In this document: positions 34,649-45,998 of the stretch, piece after piece | How positions within the stretch are numbered: position 1 is the first letter of the stretch | Layout: every line of letters starts with the position of its first letter | Assembly (NCBI GenBank): GCA_022707885.1 | Contig: JAKIZT010000001.1 | Coordinates: forward strand, 140,576 to 204,575 | DNA from: Caldisericales bacterium | Lineage (GTDB): Bacteria; Caldisericota; Caldisericia; JAAYUI01 | Direction: 5' to 3' | Length of the DNA: 64,000 nt | The notes under the pieces: model-generated | The model's input: the letters and a program-made list of their open reading frames with translations, nothing else | Told to the model about the DNA's origin: nothing | The model's database searches: none | Translations under genes and position numbers: made by a program

Positions 34649-36207
34649 GCAGATTGCCCCCTTCTTTTAAAAACAACCAGCATCTGATTTATCTCTTTGC
34701 GATCAATTATGTAAAGAACAACGGCATAAACTACAACTCCAACAACTATTGCAAACCCGACCTGAAGGCTTCTGCCAAAATTGGAACCAAGATTTACAAC
34801 ATAGTTTGCCCTGATGGCGATCAAATAGGCCACAATACTCATGACGATTGATGCCACAGTCGATTTGATTATTGATACCATGAGCCCGGAGAGTCCAAAT
34901 ATGCCAATTTTTTTTCGCATGGCAATAATCACTATCAAGATTCTTACAAAAGCACATATCGTTGCGCCCAACGCAAGCCCGACAACACCGAGACCCATTT
35001 TGACAAATACAATGTCAAGTATGACAAGCATTATAAGGTTGCTCAAATAGATTTTTACAGGCGTCTTCGTGTCACTTATGGAATAAAAGACCTTTACAAG
35101 TACAGCTTCAATGGCCATAGGAATTATCGCAAGACCGTAAAAAGCAAGGGGGGCAGAAGTCATTACAGTATCTACGATGCCAAATTTTCCTCGCTGGAAA
35201 AGCATCATGACGATGGGATGCGAAAGAGCGAGTAATCCAAAACCAGCTGGAATGATTATCATCACAACCAGCTTTAGACCCCACTGGATGTTGGATTTAA
35301 GCGCTTCCGGATTGTTTTTTGCTACAGCCTCTGCGAAAAGAGGATAAACAACTGAAGAAACCGCGAGCACAAAGATGCTGAGGGGCAACTGGCTTATCCT
35401 AAAAGCATAGGCAAGTGCTGAAACAGCGCCATTTGCAATCCCGGAAGCCAGGAAGGTTTCAACGAAAGGCACCAGATAATTGATTGAAGAACTCAAAAGT
35501 ACTGGAATGACAAGACTCCCTATACCCATAAGGGCCGGGTGCCTCATATTGAAATTTATCTCCAGCTTCATGTGCTTTCCAAACAACCCTGGCAGCTGGA
35601 CAAGGAGCTGGAACAAGGCACCAATGCACACGCCAATTGCAAATCCCCTTATACCCCAGGAATGCGGGAATATCCAGGCAGGAAGGACCATCCAGATGTT
35701 GAAAAGAAGGTTTCCAACCGCCGGCATTGTAAAACGCTGGAAGGAGTTGTGGATTCCAGAAGCAAGACCAGACCAGGCCATCAAAAGAACGGCCGGCATC
35801 ATGAGCCTGAAAAGAACTATTGCCTCGTCAACAGTTTCAGCAGTTGCGTTGTTGGTGAGAACATACATAATAAAAGGCCTTGCGAAAATCTCTGCAAGGA
35901 TTATCAACACGGTGAACCCAATGGTAATGATGATAAAAAGTATTCCAACGAGTTTGTTGAGTTCTTCTTTTTTGTTTTCAATTATGTATCTGGTAAAGAT
36001 GGGCAAAAAAACTGCGGTGAAAACACCCATCACCAGAAGGTTTGCAATCGTAAGCGGGACCTTGGACGCGATATTGAAAGCATCCATAGTGTAGTCCAGG
36101 GCAAACCTGGACGCCATGACAACGTCTCTTATAAAACCCACCACCGAGCGAAGGGCAAGAAGAACAGTGACAATCCCGATGTCTTTGATTACTTTTTTTG
36201 TGTTCAC
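34645..36207 (-). CDS. murJ: Lipid II flippase MurJ
   Basis: 520 residues with about 14 membrane segments in the MviN/MurJ fold; the N-terminus reads GFIRDVVMASRFALDYTMDAFNIASKVP, with the conserved arginine and aspartate of the central cavity, and FVETFLASGIANGAVSALAYAFRISQLP is the second conserved block. MurJ carries lipid II across the membrane for peptidoglycan synthesis. The start is GTG, 1 base after the DUF4330 stop, with only a weak ribosome-binding site (AAGG). Confidence 0.95.
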   Translation of the reverse strand: MNTKKVIKDIGIVTVLLALRSVVGFIRDVVMASRFALDYTMDAFNIASKVPLTIANLLVMGVFTAVFLPIFTRYIIENKKEELNKLVGILFIIITIGFTVLIILAEIFARPFIMYVLTNNATAETVDEAIVLFRLMMPAVLLMAWSGLASGIHNSFQRFTMPAVGNLLFNIWMVLPAWIFPHSWGIRGFAIGVCIGALFQLLVQLPGLFGKHMKLEINFNMRHPALMGIGSLVIPVLLSSSINYLVPFVETFLASGIANGAVSALAYAFRISQLPLSIFVLAVSSVVYPLFAEAVAKNNPEALKSNIQWGLKLVVMIIIPAGFGLLALSHPIVMMLFQRGKFGIVDTVMTSAPLAFYGLAIIPMAIEAVLVKVFYSISDTKTPVKIYLSNLIMLVILDIVFVKMGLGVVGLALGATICAFVRILIVIIAMRKKIGIFGLSGLMVSIIKSTVASIVMSIVAYLIAIRANYVVNLGSNFGRSLQVGFAIVVGVVVYAVVLYIIDRKEINQMLVVFKRRGQSA

Positions 36208-36208
36208 G

Positions 36209-36715
36209 CTAGTTGCCAGCCTTGTTTATTGAAACACACAGGGCTTTTACATGAATCCCCATCATTCCCTCCGAAACAAAATCATATTCAAGCCTCGACC
36301 CAACAAGCATGTTGTTTGTATTATATTTTACCCTTGTTCCCTGGGGAGTCTTCACTTCAACAGTTATGTCCATGTCCTTGAGCTTGGGCTGGACGCTCTC
36401 GACTATAAGACCTTCCCTGGTTTGAACGTACACCATTGAATCTTTTAGAGCAGGTTCCGGTTTTATAACGGTCCCTATGACTGTTCCGGAACGCTCGACA
36501 AGTTTGTCTCCAATATGTATTTCTTCGATTATCTCCGGATTGACATTTTCAGCCCTCAGGACAACAACATATGAGTCAAATTCTGGGTGGACAAAATACT
36601 TCGTTACAATTTTTGTTCCACCCCAGTAAAGCCCATACAGGAGAACGATCAGGACCAGAAGGTCAATGATGTTCAGTTTTCCAAAAAGTCTGCCTTTTTC
36701 GTCGAGTATCACCAT
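36209..36715 (-). CDS. DUF4330-family protein
   Basis: 168 residues from the ATG at 36715, which has AAGGTGG 5 bases upstream; an earlier ATG in frame lies at the clpB stop and lacks one. The start ILDEKGRLFGKLNIIDLLVLIVLL, one membrane helix followed by an extracytoplasmic beta-rich domain, matches the DUF4330 family, whose function is not known. It is coexpressed with murJ, so an envelope role is likely. Confidence 0.75.
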   Translation of the reverse strand: MVILDEKGRLFGKLNIIDLLVLIVLLYGLYWGGTKIVTKYFVHPEFDSYVVVLRAENVNPEIIEEIHIGDKLVERSGTVIGTVIKPEPALKDSMVYVQTREGLIVESVQPKLKDMDITVEVKTPQGTRVKYNTNNMLVGSRLEYDFVSEGMMGIHVKALCVSINKAGN

Positions 36716-36735
36716 CGTTCCACCTTTTTGGGGTT

Positions 36736-39114
36736 TCAAATCTCCTTTATTTCAAGAGTACCATTTGAAACTTCAACCCTAGCGGTTTTGCCATCTTTGA
36801 GCTTTCCTGTCAAGATCAAATCGGCAAGCCTGTTTTCCAGCTCCTGCTGTATCGTCCTTTTGAGCGGTCTGGCGCCATATTCAACCGAATAGCCCATCTC
36901 GCCCAGAAGTTCCTGCGCTTCCAGGGTAACATCAAGTTTTATTCCCTTTTTGTCAAGCATCTTCTGCACCCTGGAAATCTGGATTGAAACTATCTTTCCA
37001 AGTTCTTCCCTGGTCAGGTGTTTGAAAACTATTATTCCATCCAGTCTATTTACAAATTCCGGCCTGAAGTTTTTTCGCACAGCCTCCATATAGGCTTCTT
37101 TCATCTTGCCATAGGGCATGTCCGGCTCAACCATCTGGCTGCCAAGGTTGCTCGTCATTATGATGATGCAGTTCCTGAAATCTACAGTTCTGCCCTGCCC
37201 ATCAGTAAGCCTTCCGTCATCAAGGAGTTGCAAAAAAACATTGAAGACATCCTGGTGGGCTTTTTCGACCTCATCAAAAAGTAGAACCTGATACGGTCTA
37301 TGCCTTACAGCCTCTGTGAGCTGGCCACCCTGCTCAAATCCAACATATCCGGGTGGTGCACCGATCAATCTTGCAACCGTATGCTTCTCCATGTACTCCG
37401 ACATGTCAAATCTCGTCAGGGCCTGATCGGAATCAAAAAGCAGCTCCGCCAGACTTTTGGCAAGCTCGGTTTTTCCAACACCAGTTGGGCCAAGAAACAG
37501 AAATGACCCTATTGGCCTGTTTGGATCAGAAAGCCCGGCCCTTGAGCGTCTTACTGCCTGGGCAACTGCAGTCACGGCCTCATCCTGACCTATAACTCTT
37601 TCATGAAGTCTTTCCTCAAGCTTGATGAGTTTTTGCTGTTCAGATTCGGTCAGCGATGAAACAGGGATACCTGTCCACCTCGATATTGTCTGGGCTATCT
37701 CTTCAGGGCCAACCTCTTCGGAAACCTTGACTTCACGGAGCCACTTTTCACGCTCTGACACATATTCTGCATTGCATTTTTCGTACTCCGTCTTTAGCTT
37801 CATCGCCCTGCTAACGTCACCAGATTTGGCTGCAGCTTCACCTTCCCTCTGCAGTCTTTCTGTTTCTGATTTCAGGGATGCCAGTTTTGGCGGCATGGAT
37901 TCCATCGTGACCCTTATCCTGGCGGCAGTTTCATCAATCAGGTCTATCGCCTTGTCAGGCAAAAACCTGTTGGTTATGTATCTTGACGAGAGTTCAGCCG
38001 CAGTGGCAAGTGCCTCGTCAGAGATCTTGACGCCGTGGTGTGCCTCGTACCTGTCACGGAGCCCCCTCAAAATCTCGATGGTTTGTGCAACTGTCGGTTC
38101 GGGAACATTGACAGGCTGGAACCTTCTCTCAAGCGCAGAATCTTTTTCGATATATTTTGTATATTCATCGGTTGTTGTTGCACCGATGCAGTGGAGTTCA
38201 CCCCTTGCAAGTGCGGGCTTGAGCATGTTTGAGGCATCCATCGCCCCCTCGGCAGCACCAGCCCCCATGACAAGGTGGAGTTCATCGATGAAGAGGATTA
38301 TCTTTCCTTCGGCCTTTTTAACCTCATCAATGACCGACTTGAGCCTCTCCTCAAATTCTCCCCTGAATTTTGTTCCCGCAACAAGAGCACCCATATCAAG
38401 CGACAGTATCTTTTTGCCCCTCATTGAATCTGGGACATTACCATCGATAATCCTCTGGGCAATTCCTTCAACAATTGCAGTCTTGCCAACCCCGGCTTCA
38501 CCTATGAGGACCGGATTGTTCTTTGTTCTTCTGGAAAGGACTTGAAGGCTTCTCTCTATTTCAAGCTCCCTGCCAATCACAGGGTCAAGCTTGCCTTTTT
38601 TTGCAAGATCAGTCAGGTCCCTCGTGAATTTATCCAGAGCGGTTTTTGCCTGCCCGGAACCTTCCCCTTCACCACCCCTTATTTTTGCCAACCCCTGAAG
38701 GATGGCCTCTCTGTCAAGGCCCCTCTGGGTCATTATTCTTCCTATTTCCCTAGTGTCCTGGGAAAGTGCCATAAACAAATGTTCTGGCCCTACAAACTCG
38801 TCCCCAAGAGAATTTGCTTCTTCCTCTGCCCTTTCAAGTGTAGACTTTGCTCTTGGTGTGATATAGATTTGCGACCTTGTGGTAGCCTGGGCAGGATGGG
38901 GATGGCTGGCCAGCATTTTTTCCACTTCCTGCAGAATGTCTTTCCAGCCTTTCCCAAGGTTTGAAAGTATCTCCCTGACAACGCTGTCTTCTTTTTCAAG
39001 CAGGGCTATAAGGAGGTGCTCATTGTCAAGCTCGATGTCGTGGTAGCGTTCAAGCACCTGCTGTGCATCAGACATCACGTCCTTTAATGCATCGGTGTAG
39101 CGCTCAAATTTCAT
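36736..39114 (-). CDS. clpB: ClpB-like AAA+ disaggregase with short middle domain
   Basis: 792 residues. The Clp N domain (1-145) is followed by two AAA+ modules with Walker A boxes GEAGVGKT (205-212) and GPTGVGKT (542-549), the DELH and DEVEK Walker B boxes and the [20 protein letters not shown] pore loop. There is no LGF/IGF loop for ClpP. The middle domain (about 408-466) is only about 60 residues, half the usual ClpB coiled coil, so one wing appears missing. ClpB works with DnaK to extract aggregated proteins. GAGGTGAAGG precedes the ATG; the gene overlaps the upstream zinc-finger gene by 11 bases. Confidence 0.93.
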   Translation of the reverse strand: MKFERYTDALKDVMSDAQQVLERYHDIELDNEHLLIALLEKEDSVVREILSNLGKGWKDILQEVEKMLASHPHPAQATTRSQIYITPRAKSTLERAEEEANSLGDEFVGPEHLFMALSQDTREIGRIMTQRGLDREAILQGLAKIRGGEGEGSGQAKTALDKFTRDLTDLAKKGKLDPVIGRELEIERSLQVLSRRTKNNPVLIGEAGVGKTAIVEGIAQRIIDGNVPDSMRGKKILSLDMGALVAGTKFRGEFEERLKSVIDEVKKAEGKIILFIDELHLVMGAGAAEGAMDASNMLKPALARGELHCIGATTTDEYTKYIEKDSALERRFQPVNVPEPTVAQTIEILRGLRDRYEAHHGVKISDEALATAAELSSRYITNRFLPDKAIDLIDETAARIRVTMESMPPKLASLKSETERLQREGEAAAKSGDVSRAMKLKTEYEKCNAEYVSEREKWLREVKVSEEVGPEEIAQTISRWTGIPVSSLTESEQQKLIKLEERLHERVIGQDEAVTAVAQAVRRSRAGLSDPNRPIGSFLFLGPTGVGKTELAKSLAELLFDSDQALTRFDMSEYMEKHTVARLIGAPPGYVGFEQGGQLTEAVRHRPYQVLLFDEVEKAHQDVFNVFLQLLDDGRLTDGQGRTVDFRNCIIIMTSNLGSQMVEPDMPYGKMKEAYMEAVRKNFRPEFVNRLDGIIVFKHLTREELGKIVSIQISRVQKMLDKKGIKLDVTLEAQELLGEMGYSVEYGARPLKRTIQQELENRLADLILTGKLKDGKTARVEVSNGTLEIKEI

Positions 39115-39310
39115 CCTTCACCTCTCGAATAATGGTAATTTGGACGCTTGTCCCAGTCCTTATGACTATTCTTTTCCGTTTTAGCAACATGAGCGCATAG
39201 GAACAGGAGAAACAGCCGCTGAGATGGTTTGCCACCGCAAGCGAAAACAGGGGATCAAGCTCCCCTCTCTCATACAGTGCCAAAAGTTTCAAAACATCAT
39301 TGCATCTCAT
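39104..39310 (-). CDS. Small anti-sigma-type zinc-finger protein
   Basis: 68 residues. Cys3, and His28-xxx-Cys32-xx-Cys35 (NHLSGCFSC) within CNDVLKLLALYERGELD...L reproduce the zinc-binding ZAS module of anti-sigma factors. Unlike most such proteins it has no membrane helix, and no sigma gene is adjacent, so it may be soluble like RsrA-type redox anti-sigmas. The C-terminus is basic then acidic (KRKRIVIRTG). It is the first gene of a clpB unit with its own promoter and no Shine-Dalgarno. Confidence 0.75.
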   Translation of the reverse strand: MRCNDVLKLLALYERGELDPLFSLAVANHLSGCFSCSYALMLLKRKRIVIRTGTSVQITIIREVKDEI

Positions 39311-39322
39311 TTTGGACTGCCA

Positions 39323-39351
39323 ATTTTAGGCCGACCGAGGTTTTCAGTCAA
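39323..39351 (-). promoter_or_regulatory. Internal promoter for the zinc-finger/clpB unit
   Basis: TTGACT (39346-39351), a 17-base spacer and TAAAAT (39323-39328) on the minus strand. The ATG at 39310 is 12 bases after the -10 box, so a leader of only about five bases is expected. The -35 overlaps the stop codon of the previous gene. It looks like a vegetative, not a heat-shock, promoter. Confidence 0.65.
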
Positions 39352-39736
39352 CGCCATAGGCATAATTCCTTCTTTTCTTCGGTTTTCTGAAACAAAGGAA
39401 AAACTCGGCCAGACACCCGATTCCAATCGAAAGAACAACCCCCTGGGCCATATTCATCATGAAAAAGAATGGCCAGATATAGCCGCCGTGGAAGAAAAAT
39501 GCATCAATGATGGCCCACAACAACGTTAGAGGGATTCCGACCAGTCCAACAAGGCCCGCAAACCTCAACCCAAAAGTACCGAAGATCCCAGGTATGAGGC
39601 CCAAAACAACAAGGCCAAAAAGAATAGAGTTTGAGAAAGGCGGGGAGGAGATTCCAACAACCAGCCAGCCAACAAGGCCAAAGGCGGCGCCACCAAGAAT
39701 GGCGAGCGCCAGCCAAGCCAAAGTTAGCTTATTCAA
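39344..39736 (-). CDS. Small hypothetical membrane protein
   Basis: 130 residues when started at the TTG at 39736, which forms an 8-base overlap (TTGnnTAA) with the thrS stop, the same geometry seen at several other junctions here; the upstream ATG at 39784 would lie well inside thrS. AAAGG precedes the TTG. Four hydrophobic segments are seen (about 7-26, 36-56, 60-75 and 86-107), then a basic tail (RKPKKRRNY). I do not recognise a family. Its stop overlaps the -35 of the clpB promoter. Confidence 0.7.
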   Translation of the reverse strand: MNKLTLAWLALAILGGAAFGLVGWLVVGISSPPFSNSILFGLVVLGLIPGIFGTFGLRFAGLVGLVGIPLTLLWAIIDAFFFHGGYIWPFFFMMNMAQGVVLSIGIGCLAEFFLCFRKPKKRRNYAYGVD

Positions 39737-41642
39737 TGGACCTTTCTTTAACCTCGGCAAGAATCCTTGCCTCAAATTCCTCAATTGTCATTTGTCCCAG
39801 GTCTCCTTTTCCATGCCTTCTGACTGACACCTTCCCGGCCTCAGCCTCTTTGGCGCCGACCACAACAACGTAAGGCACCTTTTTCAGTTCTGCGTTTCTT
39901 ATCTTGGCATTCATCCTGTCCGAGCCTTCATCAATCCTGACCCTCACATCGGCATCAAACAGTCTGTCCTTTAGAGACCTGCAATAATCGATAACGCCAT
40001 CAGTTATTGGAACAATGATAACCTGGGTTGGTGCCAGCCATACAGGGAAAGCTCCGGCATAGTGCTCGATGAGGCAACCCATAAAACGCTCCATCGAGCC
40101 AAGCAGGGCCCTGTGGATGGTATATGGCCTGTGCTCTTTGCCATCTTCTCCGGTATAGTTAAGGTCAAACCTTTCAGGAAGATTGAAATCAAACTGGCAA
40201 GTCGTGCACTGCCATGGTCTTCCAAGGGCATCGACTATCTTGATGTCTATTTTTGGCCCGTAGAACGCACCACCACCCTCATCAACATCAAACGATAAAC
40301 CCATTTCATTTAGAGCTTCCCTCAGGGTATTTTCAGCAATGTCCCATTTTTCTATCTCGCCAACATAGCCCTCTTCTGGCCTTGTGGAAAGGAATACTTC
40401 GTACTTCTTGAAGCCAAATGTTTCGAGGAGATAGATGGCGAATTTTACCACACCAACAACTTCCTGCTTGAGTTGTTCCGGGGTGCAGAAAATATGGGCA
40501 TCATCCTGCGTAAAGCCCCTTACCCTCAAAAGACCGTGAAGGGCACCAGAACGCTCAAAACGATAGACAGTACCCAACTCTGCGGTCCTGTATGGGAGGT
40601 CCCTGTATGATCTGACCTTTGAAGCATAGTTGACCATGTGGAACGGGCAGTTCATTGGCCTTGCATAATATTCTACGGTCTCAAGCTCCATCGCAGGATA
40701 CATGTTGTCTGCATAAAAACCCAAATGACCCGATGTATTCCAGAGATCAGCTTTTCCGACATGCGGGCTATAAACGATCTCATAGCCCCTTTTTCTGTGT
40801 TCTGTCCTCCAGAAATTTTCGATTATTTCCCTGACAACAGCACCATTCGGCTGCCAGATTACAAGGCCACCACCAACATGCTCGTCAATGATGAACAACT
40901 CAAGCTGTTTGCCAAGTATTCTGTGGTCTCTCTTTGCTATTTCCTCAAGGCGCTTTATGTGCTCTTCCAGGCCATCTTTTGTTGAATAAGAAGTGCCATA
41001 TATTCTCGTGAGCATCTGCCTTTTCTCGTCACCTCTCCAATAGGCACCTGCAATACTCATCAGTTTGAAGTGCTTGATGTAGCCAGACGATGGAAGGTGC
41101 GGGCCTCTGCAAAGATCGATAAAATCGCCAAGCTCGTATATTGAAACAGTTGGGTCGGGTATGTCCTGGATCAGTTCCACTTTGTAGTTGTCACCCCTTG
41201 CCCCAAAAAATGCAAGCGCATCCTCTTTTGTCATTGTCTTGCGCACAAACTTGATGTTCTCGTCCGAGACCTTCTTCATCTCGGCCTCTATTTTTGGCAG
41301 GTCTTCCTCAACCAACGGCCTTGGGAGATCAAGGTCATAATAAAATCCATCCTTGATTGACGGGCCAATGGCAAATTTGGTCCCGGGGAAAAGCTTGTTG
41401 ATTGCAGCAGCCATGAGATGCGCTGAGGAATGTAGCAGGATGTCTCTTCCTTCGGGCGAATCGATTGATATGACCTCAAAATCTGTGTTTTCTTCGAGAA
41501 TAGTGGAAAGATCAACCAGCTTGTCGCCAATCTTTGCGGCAACAAGATTTTTTGTCGGCATCTCAAGCGCCTTTAGTGCCTGGAATATGTTTAAGCCCTT
41601 TTCTATCTGGGCAGATTTTCCTGAACAGTTAACAGTAATCAT
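39729..41642 (-). CDS. thrS: Threonyl-tRNA synthetase
   Basis: 637 residues: TGS domain (1-60), the editing domain (SSAHLMAAAINKLFPGTKFAIGPSIKDGFYYD; HxxxH and the SxxC-type pocket), the catalytic core with the zinc ligands (MNCPFHM, plus later His), FERSGALHGLLRVRGFTQDDAHIFC motif 2 and GSMERFMGCLIEHYAG motif 3, and the C-terminal anticodon domain. The ATG has AGGAGG 4 bases upstream. No T-box leader is present. It sits 8 bases downstream of the HD gene. Confidence 0.98.
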   Translation of the reverse strand: MITVNCSGKSAQIEKGLNIFQALKALEMPTKNLVAAKIGDKLVDLSTILEENTDFEVISIDSPEGRDILLHSSAHLMAAAINKLFPGTKFAIGPSIKDGFYYDLDLPRPLVEEDLPKIEAEMKKVSDENIKFVRKTMTKEDALAFFGARGDNYKVELIQDIPDPTVSIYELGDFIDLCRGPHLPSSGYIKHFKLMSIAGAYWRGDEKRQMLTRIYGTSYSTKDGLEEHIKRLEEIAKRDHRILGKQLELFIIDEHVGGGLVIWQPNGAVVREIIENFWRTEHRKRGYEIVYSPHVGKADLWNTSGHLGFYADNMYPAMELETVEYYARPMNCPFHMVNYASKVRSYRDLPYRTAELGTVYRFERSGALHGLLRVRGFTQDDAHIFCTPEQLKQEVVGVVKFAIYLLETFGFKKYEVFLSTRPEEGYVGEIEKWDIAENTLREALNEMGLSFDVDEGGGAFYGPKIDIKIVDALGRPWQCTTCQFDFNLPERFDLNYTGEDGKEHRPYTIHRALLGSMERFMGCLIEHYAGAFPVWLAPTQVIIVPITDGVIDYCRSLKDRLFDADVRVRIDEGSDRMNAKIRNAELKKVPYVVVVGAKEAEAGKVSVRRHGKGDLGQMTIEEFEARILAEVKERSIE

Positions 41643-41650
41643 CGTTCCTC

Positions 41651-44632
<2,982 letters not shown>

Positions 44633-44712
44633 ATTTCATCTCCTTGGTTTCCTGACGGGTGAATATGATAGGGAAATGCCCTAAAATTGAAAGTCAAAAA
44701 TCATTTTTTTAC

Positions 44713-44741
44713 TTGACTTCGTTTTTTGCGGGACTTAGAAT
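44713..44741 (+). promoter_or_regulatory. Promoter of the infC-rpmI-rplT-glmM operon
   Basis: TTGACT (44713-44718), a 17-base spacer and TAGAAT (44736-44741). Transcription is expected near 44748, giving a leader of about 105 bases before infC. Confidence 0.72.
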
Positions 44742-44747
44742 TCCCAA

Positions 44748-44852
44748 TCAAGTGATGGCATGCGCTGTCCACCTGACGGACGATCCTCAGGTCATGACGC
44801 AAGCGGTACGCAGATAGTTTTTTAAGTCGCACCAGGCGACAGGAGGTATGCA
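44748..44852 (+). promoter_or_regulatory. Structured 5' leader of infC
   Basis: The leader has a possible stem ACCTGA with TCAGGT (44770-44791), a T-run at 44819-44823, and a 5-bp hairpin GTCGC/GCGAC (44826-44840) directly before the AGGAGG. infC operons are commonly controlled by IF3 or L20 acting on the leader; I cannot fit this leader to a known L20 or infC class by eye. Confidence 0.45.
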
Positions 44853-45383
44853 ATCGAAAAGAAGTTGCGCACAAACAAGGAGATTCGTGCACGCGAAGTG
44901 CGAATGATTGACGATGAAGGCAAACAGATTGGAATCATCGACATAAGAAAAGCACTCGAAATGGCGGTCTTGAAAGGGCTTGACTTGGTAGAGATATCAC
45001 CAAATTCCGATCCACCAGTATGCAAACTGCTGGATTACGGAAAATACAAGTACGAGCTCGAGAAAAAAGTCAAAGAAAACCGCCGCAAACAGTCTTCCGT
45101 GGAAATAAAAGAAATGCAGTTTTCGCTATCAGTCGACGAGAACGACTACCAGACAAAAGTTGGCCACGTAAGAAGGTTTCTGCTCAACGGTCACCGTACA
45201 AAGGTTGTCATAAGATTCAGGGGCCGCGAGATGATGCACAAGGACCAGGGACGTGCCCTCCTTGACCGTATCGCAAATGAAGTCGCAAGCCTCGGGACAG
45301 TCGAGCAAATGCCAAAGATGGACGGAAGACACATGCACATGATGATTGCCCCGACAAAACAAAAAGAGAAGGAAATAAAATAA
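44853..45383 (+). CDS. infC: Translation initiation factor IF-3, probable AUC start
   Basis: 176 residues if begun at ATC 44853. AGGAGG (44841-44846) is 6 bases before the ATC, ideal spacing. The next in-frame start-like codon, TTG at 44865, would lie too far from it, and the ATG at 44848 is out of frame and ends after 18 codons. IF3 genes are known to use rare AUU-type codons so that IF3 represses its own synthesis. The protein has the NKEIRAREVRMIDDEGKQIGII N-domain start, basic linker and C-domain (VEIKEMQFSLSVDENDYQTKVGHVRRFL). It prevents subunit joining and checks initiator tRNA and codon. Confidence 0.93.
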   Translation: MEKKLRTNKEIRAREVRMIDDEGKQIGIIDIRKALEMAVLKGLDLVEISPNSDPPVCKLLDYGKYKYELEKKVKENRRKQSSVEIKEMQFSLSVDENDYQTKVGHVRRFLLNGHRTKVVIRFRGREMMHKDQGRALLDRIANEVASLGTVEQMPKMDGRHMHMMIAPTKQKEKEIK

Positions 45384-45395
45384 GAGAGGTGATGT

Positions 45396-45638
45396 ATGCC
45401 AAAACTTAAGATCAGGTCAAAAGGCTCAGCAAAAAAACGTTTCCGCGTCACCGGAACCGGCAAGCTCCGCAGTCAAAGCCCCGGCTTTGCCCACTTGCTT
45501 GAGAACAAAAACAGGGGAGAGACAAAGCGTAAAATGCGCCTTAAAGATGTCGACAAGACCATGATTCGCCTGATGAAATGCCTCCTCCCGGTTGGAGTGA
45601 AGGGACGCAAGATCAGAAACGAGAAAAAGGAGGACTAA
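45396..45638 (+). CDS. rpmI: Large ribosomal subunit protein bL35
   Basis: 80 residues, beginning MPKLKIRSKGSAKKRFRVTGTGKL and with the SPGFAHLLENKN core of L35. The usual length is about 65, so it carries a short basic-acidic C-terminal extension (GVKGRKIRNEKKED). It has GAGAGGTG upstream of its ATG, 12 bases after infC, and precedes rplT by 3 bases in the standard infC-rpmI-rplT order. Confidence 0.95.
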   Translation: MPKLKIRSKGSAKKRFRVTGTGKLRSQSPGFAHLLENKNRGETKRKMRLKDVDKTMIRLMKCLLPVGVKGRKIRNEKKED

Positions 45639-45641
45639 GAG

Positions 45642-45998
45642 ATGCGTGTAAAAGGTGGAATCGTTGCGAGACGCAGGAGGAAAAAAGTATTAAACAGGGC
45701 ATCCGGTTTCTTTGGTGCTGCCCATAGGCGCTTCAAAATAGCAAAAGAGCAGGTTCTTCACGCCGAAAGATACGAATTCATTCATAGAAGGCAAAGAAAA
45801 CGTGATTTCAGAAGGCTCTGGATCACAAGGATCAACGCTGCAGCAAGAATGAATGGAATCACCTACAGCCGTCTCGTTGCCGGACTCAACGGTGCTGGCT
45901 TTGAGATCGACCGCAAGATACTTGCAAAGCTCGCAATCGAAGATGCAAATGCCTTCACCAAGCTCGTGGAGCTTGCAAAGGCCAACCTCAAAAATTAA
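45642..45998 (+). CDS. rplT: Large ribosomal subunit protein bL20
   Basis: 118 residues, highly basic, with VARRRRKKVLNRASGFFGAAHRRFKIAKEQV and RDFRRLWITRINAAARMNGITYSRLV, the standard L20 landmarks. It binds 23S rRNA early in assembly and in several bacteria represses its own operon. AAGGAGG precedes the ATG. The stop is immediately followed by the ATG of glmM. Confidence 0.98.
   Translation: MRVKGGIVARRRRKKVLNRASGFFGAAHRRFKIAKEQVLHAERYEFIHRRQRKRDFRRLWITRINAAARMNGITYSRLVAGLNGAGFEIDRKILAKLAIEDANAFTKLVELAKANLKN

Noticed and set aside
37622..38545. 307-codon plus-strand open frame
   Set aside because: It is antisense to the conserved AAA+ part of clpB and has no family features.
44848..44904. 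ATG directly after the Shine-Dalgarno in the infC leader
   Set aside because: It is one base from the AGGAGG, out of frame with IF3, and stops after 18 codons.
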